A stretch of 64,000 bases of DNA from Carnobacterium sp. 17-4 (GCF_000195575.1 NC_015391.1:1910363-1974362), one strand, 5' to 3'. Counted from the first letter of the stretch, positions 8,141 to 17,740 are shown. The notes: generated by a model from the sequence alone, not told the origin. A program made the numbers and translations.

Positions 8141-9094
8141 TTGCTATTATATGTTAAACAAGATATATTTCAAAGTCAGGCTCAAGTACTCGTAAATACT
8201 GTAAACACTGTTGGAGTTATGGGAAAAGGTATAGCTAAACGCTTTAAAGACGTATACCCTGATATGTATTATCAATATAGAGAATTCTGTGAAAATGGGT
8301 TATTACAGACTGGAAAATTGTGGCTATATAAATCCCAAAATAAATGGATTCTTAATTTTCCTACTAAGCAACATTGGAGACAACCTTCTAAAATAAATTA
8401 TATAGAAGATGGGTTGAAAAAGTTTGTTGAGACTTATGATGAAAAAGGAATCACGTCAATTTCATTTCCACAACTAGGTTGCGGAAATGGTGGTTTAAAC
8501 TGGGAAAAAGAAGTTAAACCTTTAATGGAAAAGTACTTAAAACCATTGCCTATAGATATTTTCATTCATATATATGATTCAAAAAATAATAACGTTGAGC
8601 ATATGAATGTTGAACAAACATTACAATGGTTGCATAATAGTCCTAGAAATTTAAGTATAAAACAATTATGGGATGATTTAGTTATTAAAGTCAAAAATAA
8701 TAATAACAAATTAGATTTTGATGGTCATTGGAATATTAATGTTTACAATGAATTTGAGGACGCAGAACATTATGAAACTTTTTATGAGAATGATGGTTTA
8801 GAAAAATATATTGAATTAAAAAATGATGGATATTCCATAAAAATTACTGAAGATAATTTATTAGACATATGGATAAAATTAAGAGATTACGGGTATCTTT
8901 TTGATTATGATCTTCCTGTCGAATTTTCATATAATAATGATACTCAAATAGTTTTTAAATTATTAAATTTATTAGATTACCTAGAAAATATTTTTCTTTT
9001 GAATAATAACGGAAGCGAAACTTATGGATTAACAGTTAGAAATAGTAACTTACCTATTTCTGATAATTTTTCAGATGGAGGTAGTTTAATATGA
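8141..9094 (+). CDS. Macro-domain protein, DarG-like antitoxin
   Basis: Residues 1-150 form a macro domain of the DarG/TARG1 type. NTVNTVGVMGKGIA is at 19-32, NFPTKQHW at 72-79 (Lys76 corresponds to the lysine needed for removing ADP-ribose in DarG) and LGCGNGGL at 112-119. DarG removes ADP-ribose from thymidine in DNA and so neutralises DarT. Residues 150-317 are an acidic, Asn-rich extension that I do not recognise; in DarG the C-terminal domain binds the toxin. The TTG start at 8141 follows AAAGGGGGG. The stop overlaps the next gene by four bases (ATGA), indicating translational coupling. In described DarTG systems the toxin gene comes first; here the antitoxin-like gene does. Confidence 0.8.
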   Translation: MLLYVKQDIFQSQAQVLVNTVNTVGVMGKGIAKRFKDVYPDMYYQYREFCENGLLQTGKLWLYKSQNKWILNFPTKQHWRQPSKINYIEDGLKKFVETYDEKGITSISFPQLGCGNGGLNWEKEVKPLMEKYLKPLPIDIFIHIYDSKNNNVEHMNVEQTLQWLHNSPRNLSIKQLWDDLVIKVKNNNNKLDFDGHWNINVYNEFEDAEHYETFYENDGLEKYIELKNDGYSIKITEDNLLDIWIKLRDYGYLFDYDLPVEFSYNNDTQIVFKLLNLLDYLENIFLLNNNGSETYGLTVRNSNLPISDNFSDGGSLI

Positions 9095-10095
9095 CAAATG
9101 AAGTCCCGTTAACTTTTGATTACATTGCTGACCAGCTATACGAAGGAAATATATTTACCGGATTACATCCTATGATAAGAAAAAGTTGGACAAGATACTG
9201 TTACCATTTCAGTCACATTGATAATATAATCTCAATCCTAAATACTGGAAAAGTATATTCTCGTTCAAAATCTAAAGAGTTAAAATTAATGCAAAATGAT
9301 AATGCAAGTCAAGACGTTATCAACCAAACTAATATTCTAGTGAAAGACTATGTAAGACTTTACTTTAGACCTAAAACTCCTACACAATATCATAATGAAG
9401 GATTGAGAAATTTAAGAACAACAACAACTTTAAATGCACACTGCCCATTTCCTGTATTTTTATTATTTGATCTAAAACAAGTCTTAACATCTGAAAATTC
9501 TTTTTTTTGTAAACATAGTTTAGCGCATAGTTCAGAATATCACTTATGTAATACACCTCTTGAACTGGCTAATTTTCCATTTAGTAAAATATATCATGAT
9601 CGATCTTTTTCAGGTGCTCAAAGAAATGAAATTATATCACATAGGCAGGCCGAAATAGTTGTTCCAAATGAAATGTCTCTAAATACTCTAAAAAAAATTA
9701 TGGTAAGAAGTATTGCTGAAAAAGAAACTCTAATGTATATGCTAAGTGCTGATAGCAAAAAGAAATATAATGAATTGATACAAATTGATAGTAAAAAGAT
9801 TGTTTTTTTTGGACGTTGGACATTTATTGAAGAAGTGATAGGTATGTCTAATAAATTCATTATTAAGACAAATCGAGGGGAACAAGTTACTAATTATCAC
9901 ATTCAGGTAGCTCTAATAGATAATGCTACAAGCATAACTTATACATATGATAACAGTACATGGCTATGTGTACCTGAATTTGAAATTAGTTTTCCTACTG
10001 ATATTGCAAACTACACTCTAAAAATACTCTTAAATCAAAACATAGTATATTGGAATAATTTTAACATAGATGCAAAACTAGATTTGCCTTATTAA
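9091..10095 (+). CDS. DarT-like DNA ADP-ribosyltransferase toxin (DUF4433)
   Basis: Residues 35-215 match the DarT layout: HFSHIDNI at 39-46 (NAD-binding element), YVRLYFRPKTP at 87-97 and HRQAEIVVP at 184-192 with the presumed catalytic Glu188. DarT uses NAD to attach ADP-ribose to thymidine or guanosine in single-stranded DNA, blocking replication, including that of phages. Residues 232-334 form an additional region, rich in predicted beta strands, that I cannot assign. The ATG lies within the stop of the macro-domain gene, so the toxin is made only after the antitoxin. The region is strongly AT-rich and flanked by housekeeping guaA, which suggests horizontal acquisition. Which base it modifies cannot be told from sequence. 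Confidence 0.78.
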   Translation: MTNEVPLTFDYIADQLYEGNIFTGLHPMIRKSWTRYCYHFSHIDNIISILNTGKVYSRSKSKELKLMQNDNASQDVINQTNILVKDYVRLYFRPKTPTQYHNEGLRNLRTTTTLNAHCPFPVFLLFDLKQVLTSENSFFCKHSLAHSSEYHLCNTPLELANFPFSKIYHDRSFSGAQRNEIISHRQAEIVVPNEMSLNTLKKIMVRSIAEKETLMYMLSADSKKKYNELIQIDSKKIVFFGRWTFIEEVIGMSNKFIIKTNRGEQVTNYHIQVALIDNATSITYTYDNSTWLCVPEFEISFPTDIANYTLKILLNQNIVYWNNFNIDAKLDLPY

Positions 10096-10122
10096 CAGTT
10101 CTGCTTTTATTTATTAGGAATG

Positions 10123-10162
10123 AAAAAAAACTTAGAACCCTTAAAGGGCTCTAAGTTTTTTT
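10123..10162. terminator. Bidirectional terminator between the DarT-like gene and guaA
   Basis: Arms AAAAACTTAGAACCC and GGGCTCTAAGTTTTT pair with one mismatch around a five-base loop. Its T run overlaps the guaA stop codon, so it serves both convergent genes. Confidence 0.85.
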
Positions 10163-11711
10163 ATTCCCACTCAATTGTTGCTGGTGGCTTGCTCGTAATG
10201 TCATACACGATACGGTTAACGTGTTTCACTTCATTTACGATACGGACAGAGATTTTTTGCAAGATATCCCATGGGATGCGGGCAAAGTCACTTGTCATAC
10301 CATCAATTGAAGTTACGGCACGAATTCCAATTGTGTAGTCATACGTACGTCCGTCTCCCATTACTCCGACACTGCGGAATCCAGGAAGAACTGTGAAATA
10401 TTGCCAGATGTCACGGTCAAGACCGGCAGCAGCGATTTCTTCTCTTAAAATAAAGTCACTATCGCGAACGATTTCTAGTTTTTCTTCTGTTATTTCACCA
10501 ATTACACGGATTCCTAGACCAGGACCGGGGAATGGTTGACGCCATATTAGGCTTTCAGGCATCCCCAATTGAATTCCTAATTCACGAACTTCATCTTTAA
10601 ATAAGGTATTCAAAGGTTCGATTAATTTGAATTGCATGTCGTCAGGAAGTCCGCCTACATTGTGATGTGATTTAATTGTTTGAGCAGTATCTGTTCCACT
10701 TTCAATCACGTCAGTGTAAAGCGTTCCTTGAGCTAAGAAATCAACACCTTCAAGTTTTGTTGCTTCATCATCAAAGAGATAAACAAATTCATTTCCGATG
10801 ATTTTACGTTTTGTTTCTGGATCACTCACACCAGCTAATTTAGCCATGAAACGTTCTTTCGCATCTACACGAATGATATTCAAGCCGAATTTACCGACTA
10901 AACTTTCCATTACTTGTTCGCTTTCACCTTTACGCAATAGACCGTGATCCACAAAGATACACGTCAATTGGTCGCCGATTGCTTTTTGTAACAATACGCC
11001 AACGACACTTGAGTCTACTCCGCCTGATAATCCAAGCAATACTTTTTTGTCACCGACTGTTTCGCGAATGATTGCAATTTCAGAATCGATGAAATCAGCA
11101 ATACTCCAGTTTCCTTCGCAGCCACATACATCAAAAGTAAAGTTTTTCAACATTTCATTTCCGTGTTCTGAATGACGTACTTCAGGATGAAATTGAACTG
11201 CATGGAAATTCTTTTGTGGGTTAAACATTGAAGCAATTGGACAATGAGGACTAGTAGCTGAAACAATAAAACCCTCTGGAACTTGAGTAACTAAATCTCC
11301 ATGGCTCATCCAAACTGTTTCAGTCTCTGCTAATGAGTTAAATAAAGGAGCATGTTGATCATTGATGTTGATGCTTGCTTTACCGTACTCTCTATTTTCG
11401 CTGCCTTCAACTCTTCCGCCTAAAGCAGTTGTCATTAATTGCATTCCGTAACAAATTCCTAAGATAGGAATTCCCATATTGAAAATCTCAGGGTCAACAG
11501 AAAAAGAACCTTCATCATAAACACTCATTGGACCACCAGAAAAAATGATCCCTTTAGCATTCATCCCTTTTAATTCTTCAGCAGTCACTTTATGAGACAA
11601 TAATTCAGAATAAACACCTAATTCACGAATACGACGTGTAATCAATTGATTGTATTGACTTCCAAAATCTAGTACTATCATTTTTTCAACATTTGTTAAA
11701 TCTGTAACCAT
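10161..11711 (-). CDS. guaA: GMP synthase (glutamine-hydrolysing)
   Basis: A 516-residue cytoplasmic enzyme converting XMP to GMP with glutamine and ATP. The N-terminal glutamine amidotransferase domain has GICYGMQ (catalytic Cys87) and QFHPEV; the ATP-pyrophosphatase P-loop SGGVDSS is at about 229-235, and the C-terminal GMP-synthase dimerisation domain ends in [10 protein letters not shown] chose the ATG at 11711 because homologues begin close to TNLTNVEK and a GGGGTGG site lies 11 bases upstream. A GTG at 11726 would add five residues. The length is normal. The gene lies head to tail behind coaA but has a promoter of its own. Confidence 0.97.
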   Translation of the reverse strand: MVTDLTNVEKMIVLDFGSQYNQLITRRIRELGVYSELLSHKVTAEELKGMNAKGIIFSGGPMSVYDEGSFSVDPEIFNMGIPILGICYGMQLMTTALGGRVEGSENREYGKASININDQHAPLFNSLAETETVWMSHGDLVTQVPEGFIVSATSPHCPIASMFNPQKNFHAVQFHPEVRHSEHGNEMLKNFTFDVCGCEGNWSIADFIDSEIAIIRETVGDKKVLLGLSGGVDSSVVGVLLQKAIGDQLTCIFVDHGLLRKGESEQVMESLVGKFGLNIIRVDAKERFMAKLAGVSDPETKRKIIGNEFVYLFDDEATKLEGVDFLAQGTLYTDVIESGTDTAQTIKSHHNVGGLPDDMQFKLIEPLNTLFKDEVRELGIQLGMPESLIWRQPFPGPGLGIRVIGEITEEKLEIVRDSDFILREEIAAAGLDRDIWQYFTVLPGFRSVGVMGDGRTYDYTIGIRAVTSIDGMTSDFARIPWDILQKISVRIVNEVKHVNRIVYDITSKPPATIEWE

Positions 11712-11770
11712 TACCACACAGTCCACCCCAAATTATTATTTTCAAATCTAATTTTTTATTGTATTTTTTC

Positions 11771-11799
11771 ATTCTACCGACTATTTTCACATTGGTCAA
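11771..11799 (-). promoter_or_regulatory. guaA promoter
   Basis: On the minus strand TTGACC and TAGAAT are spaced by 17 bases, 60 bases before the guaA start. The short leader has no recognisable purine riboswitch. Confidence 0.65.
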
Positions 11800-11828
11800 C
11801 ACCACAGTAGATGTATCCCTTTTCTATT

Positions 11829-12752
11829 TTAATACTTTTTTAATAAAAGCTGATCGATATAATGATGATCCGTTTTATGAATAATCAATTCTGCTCTATT
11901 TTTAGTAGGCGAAATGTATTCTTTCAAATTTTTCAAGTTCACAGTCTTCCATACTCCACGAGCCATTTCAAACGCTTCTTCTCGGTCGCCTTGGGCGTAA
12001 GAATAATAATAGTTCCCTGGTTTTTTTAATGCCGTATCTAATAATAGGCCAAAACGTTCTAAGTACCATTTCTCTATTAAATCCGCTTCAGCATCTACAA
12101 AAATTGAAAAGTCAAAAAAATCACTAATATAAATTTGTTGATTTGCCGGAAGTTGTAAGACATTGATTCCTTCAACAATGAGTATATCTGGCTGTTCTAA
12201 GACGTGTTCTTCACCTTCCACGATATCATACGATTCATGAGAGTAAACGGGTGAGACCACGGATGATTTGCCGTTTTTCACATCTCCTAAGAATGAAATC
12301 AGTTGCTGCATATTGTAGCTTTCAGGAAATCCTTTGCGGTTCATGATTCCTTTTTCTGACAGTATTTTATTAGGATATAAGAATCCGTCAGTGGTAATCA
12401 TTTCCACAGATTTGTCTTTGTATACTCTTGAAAGCATCATTTGGAGTAAACGAGCTGTTGTGCTTTTCCCAACGGCTACACTTCCAGCAATTCCAATGAT
12501 GTAGGGTTTTTGAAGTGTATCTCTCTTTAAAAATTTATTTTTTTTTGCTTGTAGCTGTTCATAATTTTTCAAATACACATCTAATACGTGAACAATCGGT
12601 ATGTAAATCTCTTCCACGTCTTTAATCGAAATTTGGTCATTCAACCCTTTTAATTCTTCTAATTCATTGGACGATAACGGAGCAATACTATCAATGTTTA
12701 ATTTTTTCCATTCTTCACGCTCAATGATATGAAATGTAGCAGACTCTTTCAT
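11829..12752 (-). CDS. coaA: Type I pantothenate kinase
   Basis: A 307-residue cytoplasmic kinase that phosphorylates pantothenate, the first committed step of coenzyme A synthesis. The P-loop GSVAVGKST is at 90-98, followed by the PanK I segments TDGFLYPN and KGFPESYN and the DILIVEGINVLQ strand. Length and order match the bacterial CoaA family. The ATG at 12752 is preceded by GGGGGA at 11 bases. No terminator is visible between it and the guaA promoter, so some transcripts may continue into guaA. Confidence 0.95.
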   Translation of the reverse strand: MKESATFHIIEREEWKKLNIDSIAPLSSNELEELKGLNDQISIKDVEEIYIPIVHVLDVYLKNYEQLQAKKNKFLKRDTLQKPYIIGIAGSVAVGKSTTARLLQMMLSRVYKDKSVEMITTDGFLYPNKILSEKGIMNRKGFPESYNMQQLISFLGDVKNGKSSVVSPVYSHESYDIVEGEEHVLEQPDILIVEGINVLQLPANQQIYISDFFDFSIFVDAEADLIEKWYLERFGLLLDTALKKPGNYYYSYAQGDREEAFEMARGVWKTVNLKNLKEYISPTKNRAELIIHKTDHHYIDQLLLKKY

Positions 12753-12885
12753 ATAATTATAGATCCCCCGAGTTCCTAGACTTCCGGACTATTGTACCAA
12801 AATTATAGCTCGTTTTATAGTTTTTATTCTCCTATATCTCTATAAACTATTCATCTTAAAAGAAACTTAACTAGCCATTTATCTT

Positions 12886-12905
12886 ATATATAGTGTACTA
12901 TATAT
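12886..12905. promoter_or_regulatory. Palindrome upstream of the membrane protein/TctA/mevalonate genes
   Basis: ATATATAGT-GT-ACTATATAT has nine-base perfect arms, 65 bases before the first gene of the cluster. A TACAAT that could be a -10 box lies at 12927-12932. It may be an operator, but no regulator can be named. Confidence 0.4.
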
Positions 12906-12969
12906 TTTGGTATAGCATTATACGACTACAATCCATCCTACTAATAGGATACAGTTAAGGGAGATCGCA

Positions 12970-13215
12970 ATGAAAAAAGGGAAACAAGAAAAATTTGAAA
13001 TTTGGGGAGACGTTGTTGAATTAAGAGACTTAATCATTTCCATCCTGTTATCTAGTGGGTCTACTATGGGTGCTTATTTTTTGGCTCCAAGCGATGACAA
13101 AACGAAACAACTTTTTTTTGGTCTAGCAGGTGCAGTAGTTGGATTTGTCCTTTCAACTCTCTTTATTAAACCAAAAAGAATCGTTACGATAGAAGACAAA
13201 CAAGAGAACAGTTAA
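12970..13215 (+). CDS. Small membrane protein heading the TctA/mevalonate cluster
   Basis: An 81-residue protein with two hydrophobic segments (about 20-40 and 50-67) and charged ends, probably with both ends inside the cell. I do not recognise a family. It ends 27 bases before the TctA-like permease. Tripartite tricarboxylate transporters have a small membrane subunit TctB, normally larger with four helices, so a reduced partner subunit is a possible but unproven reading. The start at 12970 follows AAGGGAGAT. Confidence 0.6.
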   Translation: MKKGKQEKFEIWGDVVELRDLIISILLSSGSTMGAYFLAPSDDKTKQLFFGLAGAVVGFVLSTLFIKPKRIVTIEDKQENS

Positions 13216-13242
13216 GAACAAGTATTGGAGAGAACAAAAATT

Positions 13243-14601
13243 ATGGAAATATTATTGTTGGTTCAAATGGTCATAGCTGCTCTTGCAGCAATTGTTTTAT
13301 ATACTTTTATAGGTTTCATCCCTGGTACTGATGAAACATCTGTATTAATGCCGGTTACGTTAGCTATTATTTTATCTGGGGTACAACCCATTATTGTATT
13401 AACTTTTTTTATCGCAGCAATCGTGACATTAAATTTAACCAATTCAATGCCAACAGCTTTGGTTGGGCTCCCTGGAGGAGTTCTTTCTAGCCCTATGATT
13501 GAACATGCGTTATACTTAAAAAATCGAGGCATGTCCGAGATTACGATCAAAAAGATGGCTTCTGGAGCTTTGATTGGAACGTTAATATCTGTCCCAATTG
13601 CTTTAGTGTTAGCTGATCTATTAACACCTTTTGCAGAAATCATTCAACCTTATTCTTCACTTTTATTTGTTATTGGTGCTATTTTCCTTTCTTTAATAGG
13701 AAAAAACAAAATTTTATCGTTAGTAAGCATTCTTCCTTTGGCAATGCTTTTCCAAGGGTTGCGCTATTTGTATTGGGGAATTGGTGTTGTGCCAAAAGAC
13801 ACAAATATTACAACATCTTTCTTTTTAGGCATTACAATAGGACCGTTGATTATTTCACTTCTTTCGCTGTTAAATAAGGTGAATCGTGAGAAGATGTTGA
13901 CCGATGAATATAAAAAAATTACGTTACCTAAAAGTACTTCTGCTCATCAAACAATAAATCCTTTCAAAGTATTATCCAAAAGTGAGTTAAAACCTGCTTC
14001 CCTATCTGCACTTTTTTCAAACTTTCTTTTTGTCTTAAGTCCAGTTGGGTTGATTATTTTATTTGGAGAATTAGTTGCAAATAAAAAACAGGATCCTGTC
14101 GAAAAAGCTTCTACTGCAATTATTACAATGAGTGCTTTAGCACAATCAACGTATCTTTCAGGTATTATTATTCCCTTGATAGCTTTAGGTATTCCTTTAT
14201 CTCCAACTGCTATTGGGCCAGGAAGTCCCTTATTTAATGCTCCTCCCGTTTTTACCGTTGATCATAACTTGCATCACATATTGAGTACAACCGAATTCAC
14301 CATTGCTATTTTAATTGGTTCAATTCTTGCTGCACTTATCAGTTATATCGTGATCAATCGATATGCTGGAAAAATTTCGCAATTCGTTTTATTAAAAATT
14401 CCACATGAAGCAATTTTAGGTCTTTTCATATCCTTTATCTTATTGTTAGCTTATATGGATGCTGGTTTAATAAACATCTTTGGCGTTCTCTTAATTGGAA
14501 TTGCAAGTGGAACCTTAAATAAAATGGGTATGAACTATGGTATACAGTTTATGACACTATATGCTGCTCCATGGTTAGTCGAAAAACTTGCTCAAATTTA
14601 G
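13243..14601 (+). CDS. TctA-like permease (tripartite tricarboxylate transporter family)
   Basis: A 452-residue integral membrane protein with about eleven hydrophobic segments. The early FIGFIPGTDETSVLMP and TNSMPTALVGLPGGVLSSPMIEHALYL stretches, both glycine- and proline-rich, are typical of TctA-type large permeases. The normal partners, TctB and the periplasmic-type binding protein TctC, are not present nearby; only an 81-residue membrane protein precedes it. The ATG at 13243 follows GGAGAG at 10 bases, so I prefer it over the TTG at 13225. It lies 52 bases before mvaK1 with no visible terminator, so it is probably co-transcribed with the mevalonate genes. The substrate is unknown. Confidence 0.75.
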   Translation: MEILLLVQMVIAALAAIVLYTFIGFIPGTDETSVLMPVTLAIILSGVQPIIVLTFFIAAIVTLNLTNSMPTALVGLPGGVLSSPMIEHALYLKNRGMSEITIKKMASGALIGTLISVPIALVLADLLTPFAEIIQPYSSLLFVIGAIFLSLIGKNKILSLVSILPLAMLFQGLRYLYWGIGVVPKDTNITTSFFLGITIGPLIISLLSLLNKVNREKMLTDEYKKITLPKSTSAHQTINPFKVLSKSELKPASLSALFSNFLFVLSPVGLIILFGELVANKKQDPVEKASTAIITMSALAQSTYLSGIIIPLIALGIPLSPTAIGPGSPLFNAPPVFTVDHNLHHILSTTEFTIAILIGSILAALISYIVINRYAGKISQFVLLKIPHEAILGLFISFILLLAYMDAGLINIFGVLLIGIASGTLNKMGMNYGIQFMTLYAAPWLVEKLAQI

Positions 14602-14653
14602 TAGTTCCTAATTTGAGTTCGATTACTATATTACGAAATAAAGGAGTTACAAC

Positions 14654-15598
14654 ATGTTGAATCTGAATCAACCAGCACTAGGAAAAGCTAATGGGAAAAT
14701 CATTCTAATGGGTGAACACTCTGTTGTTTATGGAGAACCGGCCATTGCCATTCCTTTTCCTGCAACACACATCCACGCGACGATTACGCCTATTGAAGGG
14801 CTTGTCCAATTAGACTGTGTCTATTATCAAGGAGACTTAGCTTCAGCTCCTCAACATTTAGAAAATCTGATAGCTGTTGTCGAATCAACAGTTAATGAAT
14901 TGAAACAAGAATTAACGAATTTTAAATTGACCATTGAAAGCACAATTCCAGTTGAGAGAGGAATGGGATCAAGTGCTGCAGTTGCCATCGCAACAGTTCG
15001 TGCAGTATTTAATTATTTTTCAGTCCCTCTCACAGATGAAAAACTCTTAACTTTAGCCAATATCTCAGAAACAATTGCTCATGGTAATCCGAGCGGCTTA
15101 GATGCTGCAATGACGAGCGGTAGACATCCACTTTATTATATAAAAGGAAAACCTTTCGTGCCTTTTAATTTGTCTCTATCTGCCTACTTAATCGTGGCTG
15201 ATACAGGTTTAAAAGGCCAGACTAGAGATGCTGTTGCTAGTATTGCACAATTAAATAAAGAGAATACAGAAACGACAATGGATGCCATCCATCACTTAGG
15301 TGACTTGGCACGACAAGCAAAATTTGCAATTGAATCCGCTAATCCTGTAACATTAGGGTTAGTCATGAATGACGCTCACGAAACACTTTCATCTTTAGGT
15401 GTAAGCAACGAACGATTGAACCATTTAGTGAGTACCGCAAGAACTAACGAAGCATTAGGTGCAAAACTTACGGGTGGCGGACGTGGAGGCTGTATGATTG
15501 CTTTAGCAGCCGATAAAGATACAGCTGCACGTATTTCAAATGCTTTAGTAGATGCTGGTGCTGTAAATACATGGACGCACCAATTAGGAGATGAATAA
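14654..15598 (+). CDS. mvaK1: Mevalonate kinase
   Basis: A 314-residue GHMP kinase that phosphorylates mevalonate to 5-phosphomevalonate. The N-terminal GKIILMGEHSVVYG motif is at 14-27, the ATP-binding ERGMGSSAAV at 101-110, and the C-terminal KLTGGGRGGC near residue 275. Length is normal for bacterial enzymes. It starts the run mvaK1-mvaD-mvaK2-fni, the standard lower mevalonate operon of Gram-positive cocci. The start follows AAGGAG. The upper pathway genes (mvaE, mvaS) are not in the window. Confidence 0.95.
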   Translation: MLNLNQPALGKANGKIILMGEHSVVYGEPAIAIPFPATHIHATITPIEGLVQLDCVYYQGDLASAPQHLENLIAVVESTVNELKQELTNFKLTIESTIPVERGMGSSAAVAIATVRAVFNYFSVPLTDEKLLTLANISETIAHGNPSGLDAAMTSGRHPLYYIKGKPFVPFNLSLSAYLIVADTGLKGQTRDAVASIAQLNKENTETTMDAIHHLGDLARQAKFAIESANPVTLGLVMNDAHETLSSLGVSNERLNHLVSTARTNEALGAKLTGGGRGGCMIALAADKDTAARISNALVDAGAVNTWTHQLGDE

Positions 15599-15599
15599 A

Positions 15600-16577
15600 T
15601 TGAGCAATGCAAGAAAAGTACGTGCCTATACAAATATTGCCTTAATTAAATACTGGGGAAAGCGCGATGATGCTCTTATTTTACCTACGAGCAGTAGTCT
15701 TTCTCTCACTTTAGATGCTTTTTATACTGAAACTTCTGTGTCTTTTGATGAATCTATTGGAAAAGATACATTTTACTTAAATGATACTCTTCAAGATGAA
15801 GCTGCTACTCTGAAAGTTAGCCGCTTTTTAAATTTGTTTAGAGAAACAGCTGATGTAAAAACTCCTGCAATCATTAAAAGTACCAATTATGTTCCTACAG
15901 CTGCCGGTCTGGCTTCTTCTGCTTCTGGAATGGCTGCTTTAGCTGGAGCTGCTAATTTAGCAACCGGCTTAAACCTTTCTCCTCAAGAACTTTCTATTTT
16001 TGCAAGACAAGGTTCTGGTTCGGCAACTCGCAGTATTTATGGTGGTTTTGTTGAATGGCAAAAAGGAACCACTTCGTTAGATTCTTATGCTGTCAAGATT
16101 GACGATGCTGCTTGGGATATTGGTATGCTCGTTGTGGTAGTAAATAAAAATCAAAAAGAACTCTCTAGTCGTGAAGGTATGAAACAAACCGTTGCAACGT
16201 CTCCTTTTTATTCAGGATGGGTCGAAAGTACTGCGGTTGATCTTGTGAATATCAAGAAAGCTATCCGTGATCAAGACTTTGAACTAGTTGGCGAGATCAC
16301 AGAAAGCAATGGCATGAAAATGCATGGAACTATGCTAGGAGCCAACCCGCCAATTTCTTATTGGGAACCGGATAGTGTTGTCGCTATGCAACTCGTAAGA
16401 CAATTACGTAAGCAAGGTATTCCTTGTTACTTCACAATGGATGCTGGCCCAAATGTTAAAGTGCTTTGCCGTTTATCTGATAGCCAAAAAATAAAAACAG
16501 CTTTTTTAAATTATTTTAATGAAGAACAATTGATTATCTCTGGTCCTGGAAGTGACTTAAAAGAAGTTACACTCTAA
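15600..16577 (+). CDS. mvaD: Diphosphomevalonate decarboxylase
   Basis: A 325-residue GHMP-family enzyme making isopentenyl diphosphate from diphosphomevalonate with ATP. Typical elements are AYTNIALIKYWGKRD near the N terminus, the ATP loop TAAGLASSASGMAAL around residue 98, and TMDAGPNVKVL toward the C terminus. I place the start at the TTG at 15600, nine bases after AGGAG (15586-15590). An in-frame ATG at 15591 directly abuts that site and would be too close. The gene begins one base after the mvaK1 stop, so the two are coupled. Confidence 0.95.
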   Translation: MSNARKVRAYTNIALIKYWGKRDDALILPTSSSLSLTLDAFYTETSVSFDESIGKDTFYLNDTLQDEAATLKVSRFLNLFRETADVKTPAIIKSTNYVPTAAGLASSASGMAALAGAANLATGLNLSPQELSIFARQGSGSATRSIYGGFVEWQKGTTSLDSYAVKIDDAAWDIGMLVVVVNKNQKELSSREGMKQTVATSPFYSGWVESTAVDLVNIKKAIRDQDFELVGEITESNGMKMHGTMLGANPPISYWEPDSVVAMQLVRQLRKQGIPCYFTMDAGPNVKVLCRLSDSQKIKTAFLNYFNEEQLIISGPGSDLKEVTL

Positions 16578-16621
16578 ACAGATTAAAAAAACAGTATTCA
16601 TTACTTAGGAGGAATTACAGT

Positions 16622-17698
16622 ATGATTGAAGCTTCTGCACCTGGTAAGTTATATATCGCGGGAGAATACGCCGTTGTTGAACCAGGTCATCCAGCTATCT
16701 TAGTAGCTGTAGACCAATTTATTACCGTATCACTTGAACAATCGGAACGCGTAGGAAGCATCACCTCTTTTCAATATGGAAATCTTCCTATTTTATGGAA
16801 ACGTGAAAATGATCGTTTAGTACTTGATAAACGTGAGAACCCTTTTCACTATATTTTAGCTGCTATCCGTTTGACCGAAGAATACGCAAAGGAACAAGGA
16901 AAAGAATTATCTTTTTATCACTTAACCGTGGATAGTGAGTTAGACAGCTCACAAGGTAAAAAATACGGTTTAGGTTCGAGTGCAGCTGTTACCGTTGCTA
17001 CCGTTCAAGCATTGTGTCGTTTTTACGGCATTGAAGACAGCAAAAACGTCATCTTTAAATTAGCAGCTTTAGCTCATTTGTCCGTTAAAAGTAACGGTTC
17101 ATGTGGGGATGTTGCTGCCAGCGTTTATGGTGGATGGTTAGCCTTTACAACTTTTGATCCTGAATGGGTATTGGAACAAAAAGAACACAGCACAGTAAAA
17201 GAATTGATCGAAATGAAATGGCCTCATTTATCGTTTACGCCACTAACTCCTCCAAAAGACTTACGTTTAGTTATTGGATGGACTGGTTCGCCGGCTTCTA
17301 CTTCTCACTTAGTGGATGAAGTAACCAACAAACGTAGCCAAGATGCAATTGCATATGATACCTTTTTAAAAGAAAGCAAACACTGTGTTAACGCGATGAT
17401 ACATGCTTTTCAAGAGAGAAATGTAACCGAGATTCAGCGTCAAATAAGAAAAAACCGTCAACTTCTGCTTCAGATGAGCCAAGATACATCCGTTACGATC
17501 GAAACACCTGCTCTAACCAAATTATGCGCGATGGCAGAAGAGTTTAAAGGAGCTGCTAAATCATCAGGTGCTGGCGGCGGCGATTGTGGAATTGTTATTT
17601 TCAATCGAAAAGAAGGCTTATTGTCACTGATTACAAATTGGGAAAAAGAAGGAATTATAAATCTTCCATTACACGTATTCAAAAAATCGGATCAGTAA
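16622..17698 (+). CDS. mvaK2: Phosphomevalonate kinase
   Basis: A 358-residue GHMP kinase phosphorylating 5-phosphomevalonate. The N-terminal APGKLYIAGEYAVVEPGHPA segment, the central KYGLGSSAAVTVAT near residue 117 and the C-terminal SGAGGGDCG are the three GHMP motifs. It lies third in the mevalonate operon, 44 bases after mvaD, behind a strong TTAGGAGGAATT site. Confidence 0.95.
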   Translation: MIEASAPGKLYIAGEYAVVEPGHPAILVAVDQFITVSLEQSERVGSITSFQYGNLPILWKRENDRLVLDKRENPFHYILAAIRLTEEYAKEQGKELSFYHLTVDSELDSSQGKKYGLGSSAAVTVATVQALCRFYGIEDSKNVIFKLAALAHLSVKSNGSCGDVAASVYGGWLAFTTFDPEWVLEQKEHSTVKELIEMKWPHLSFTPLTPPKDLRLVIGWTGSPASTSHLVDEVTNKRSQDAIAYDTFLKESKHCVNAMIHAFQERNVTEIQRQIRKNRQLLLQMSQDTSVTIETPALTKLCAMAEEFKGAAKSSGAGGGDCGIVIFNRKEGLLSLITNWEKEGIINLPLHVFKKSDQ

Positions 17699-17740
17699 TG
17701 CCCCTTTTCTTATGGATAAAAACTTTTGGAGGATCACACT

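Noticed and set aside
11712-11830. Guanine riboswitch before guaA
   Set aside because: The leader between the promoter and guaA is about 55 bases, too short, and lacks aptamer motifs.
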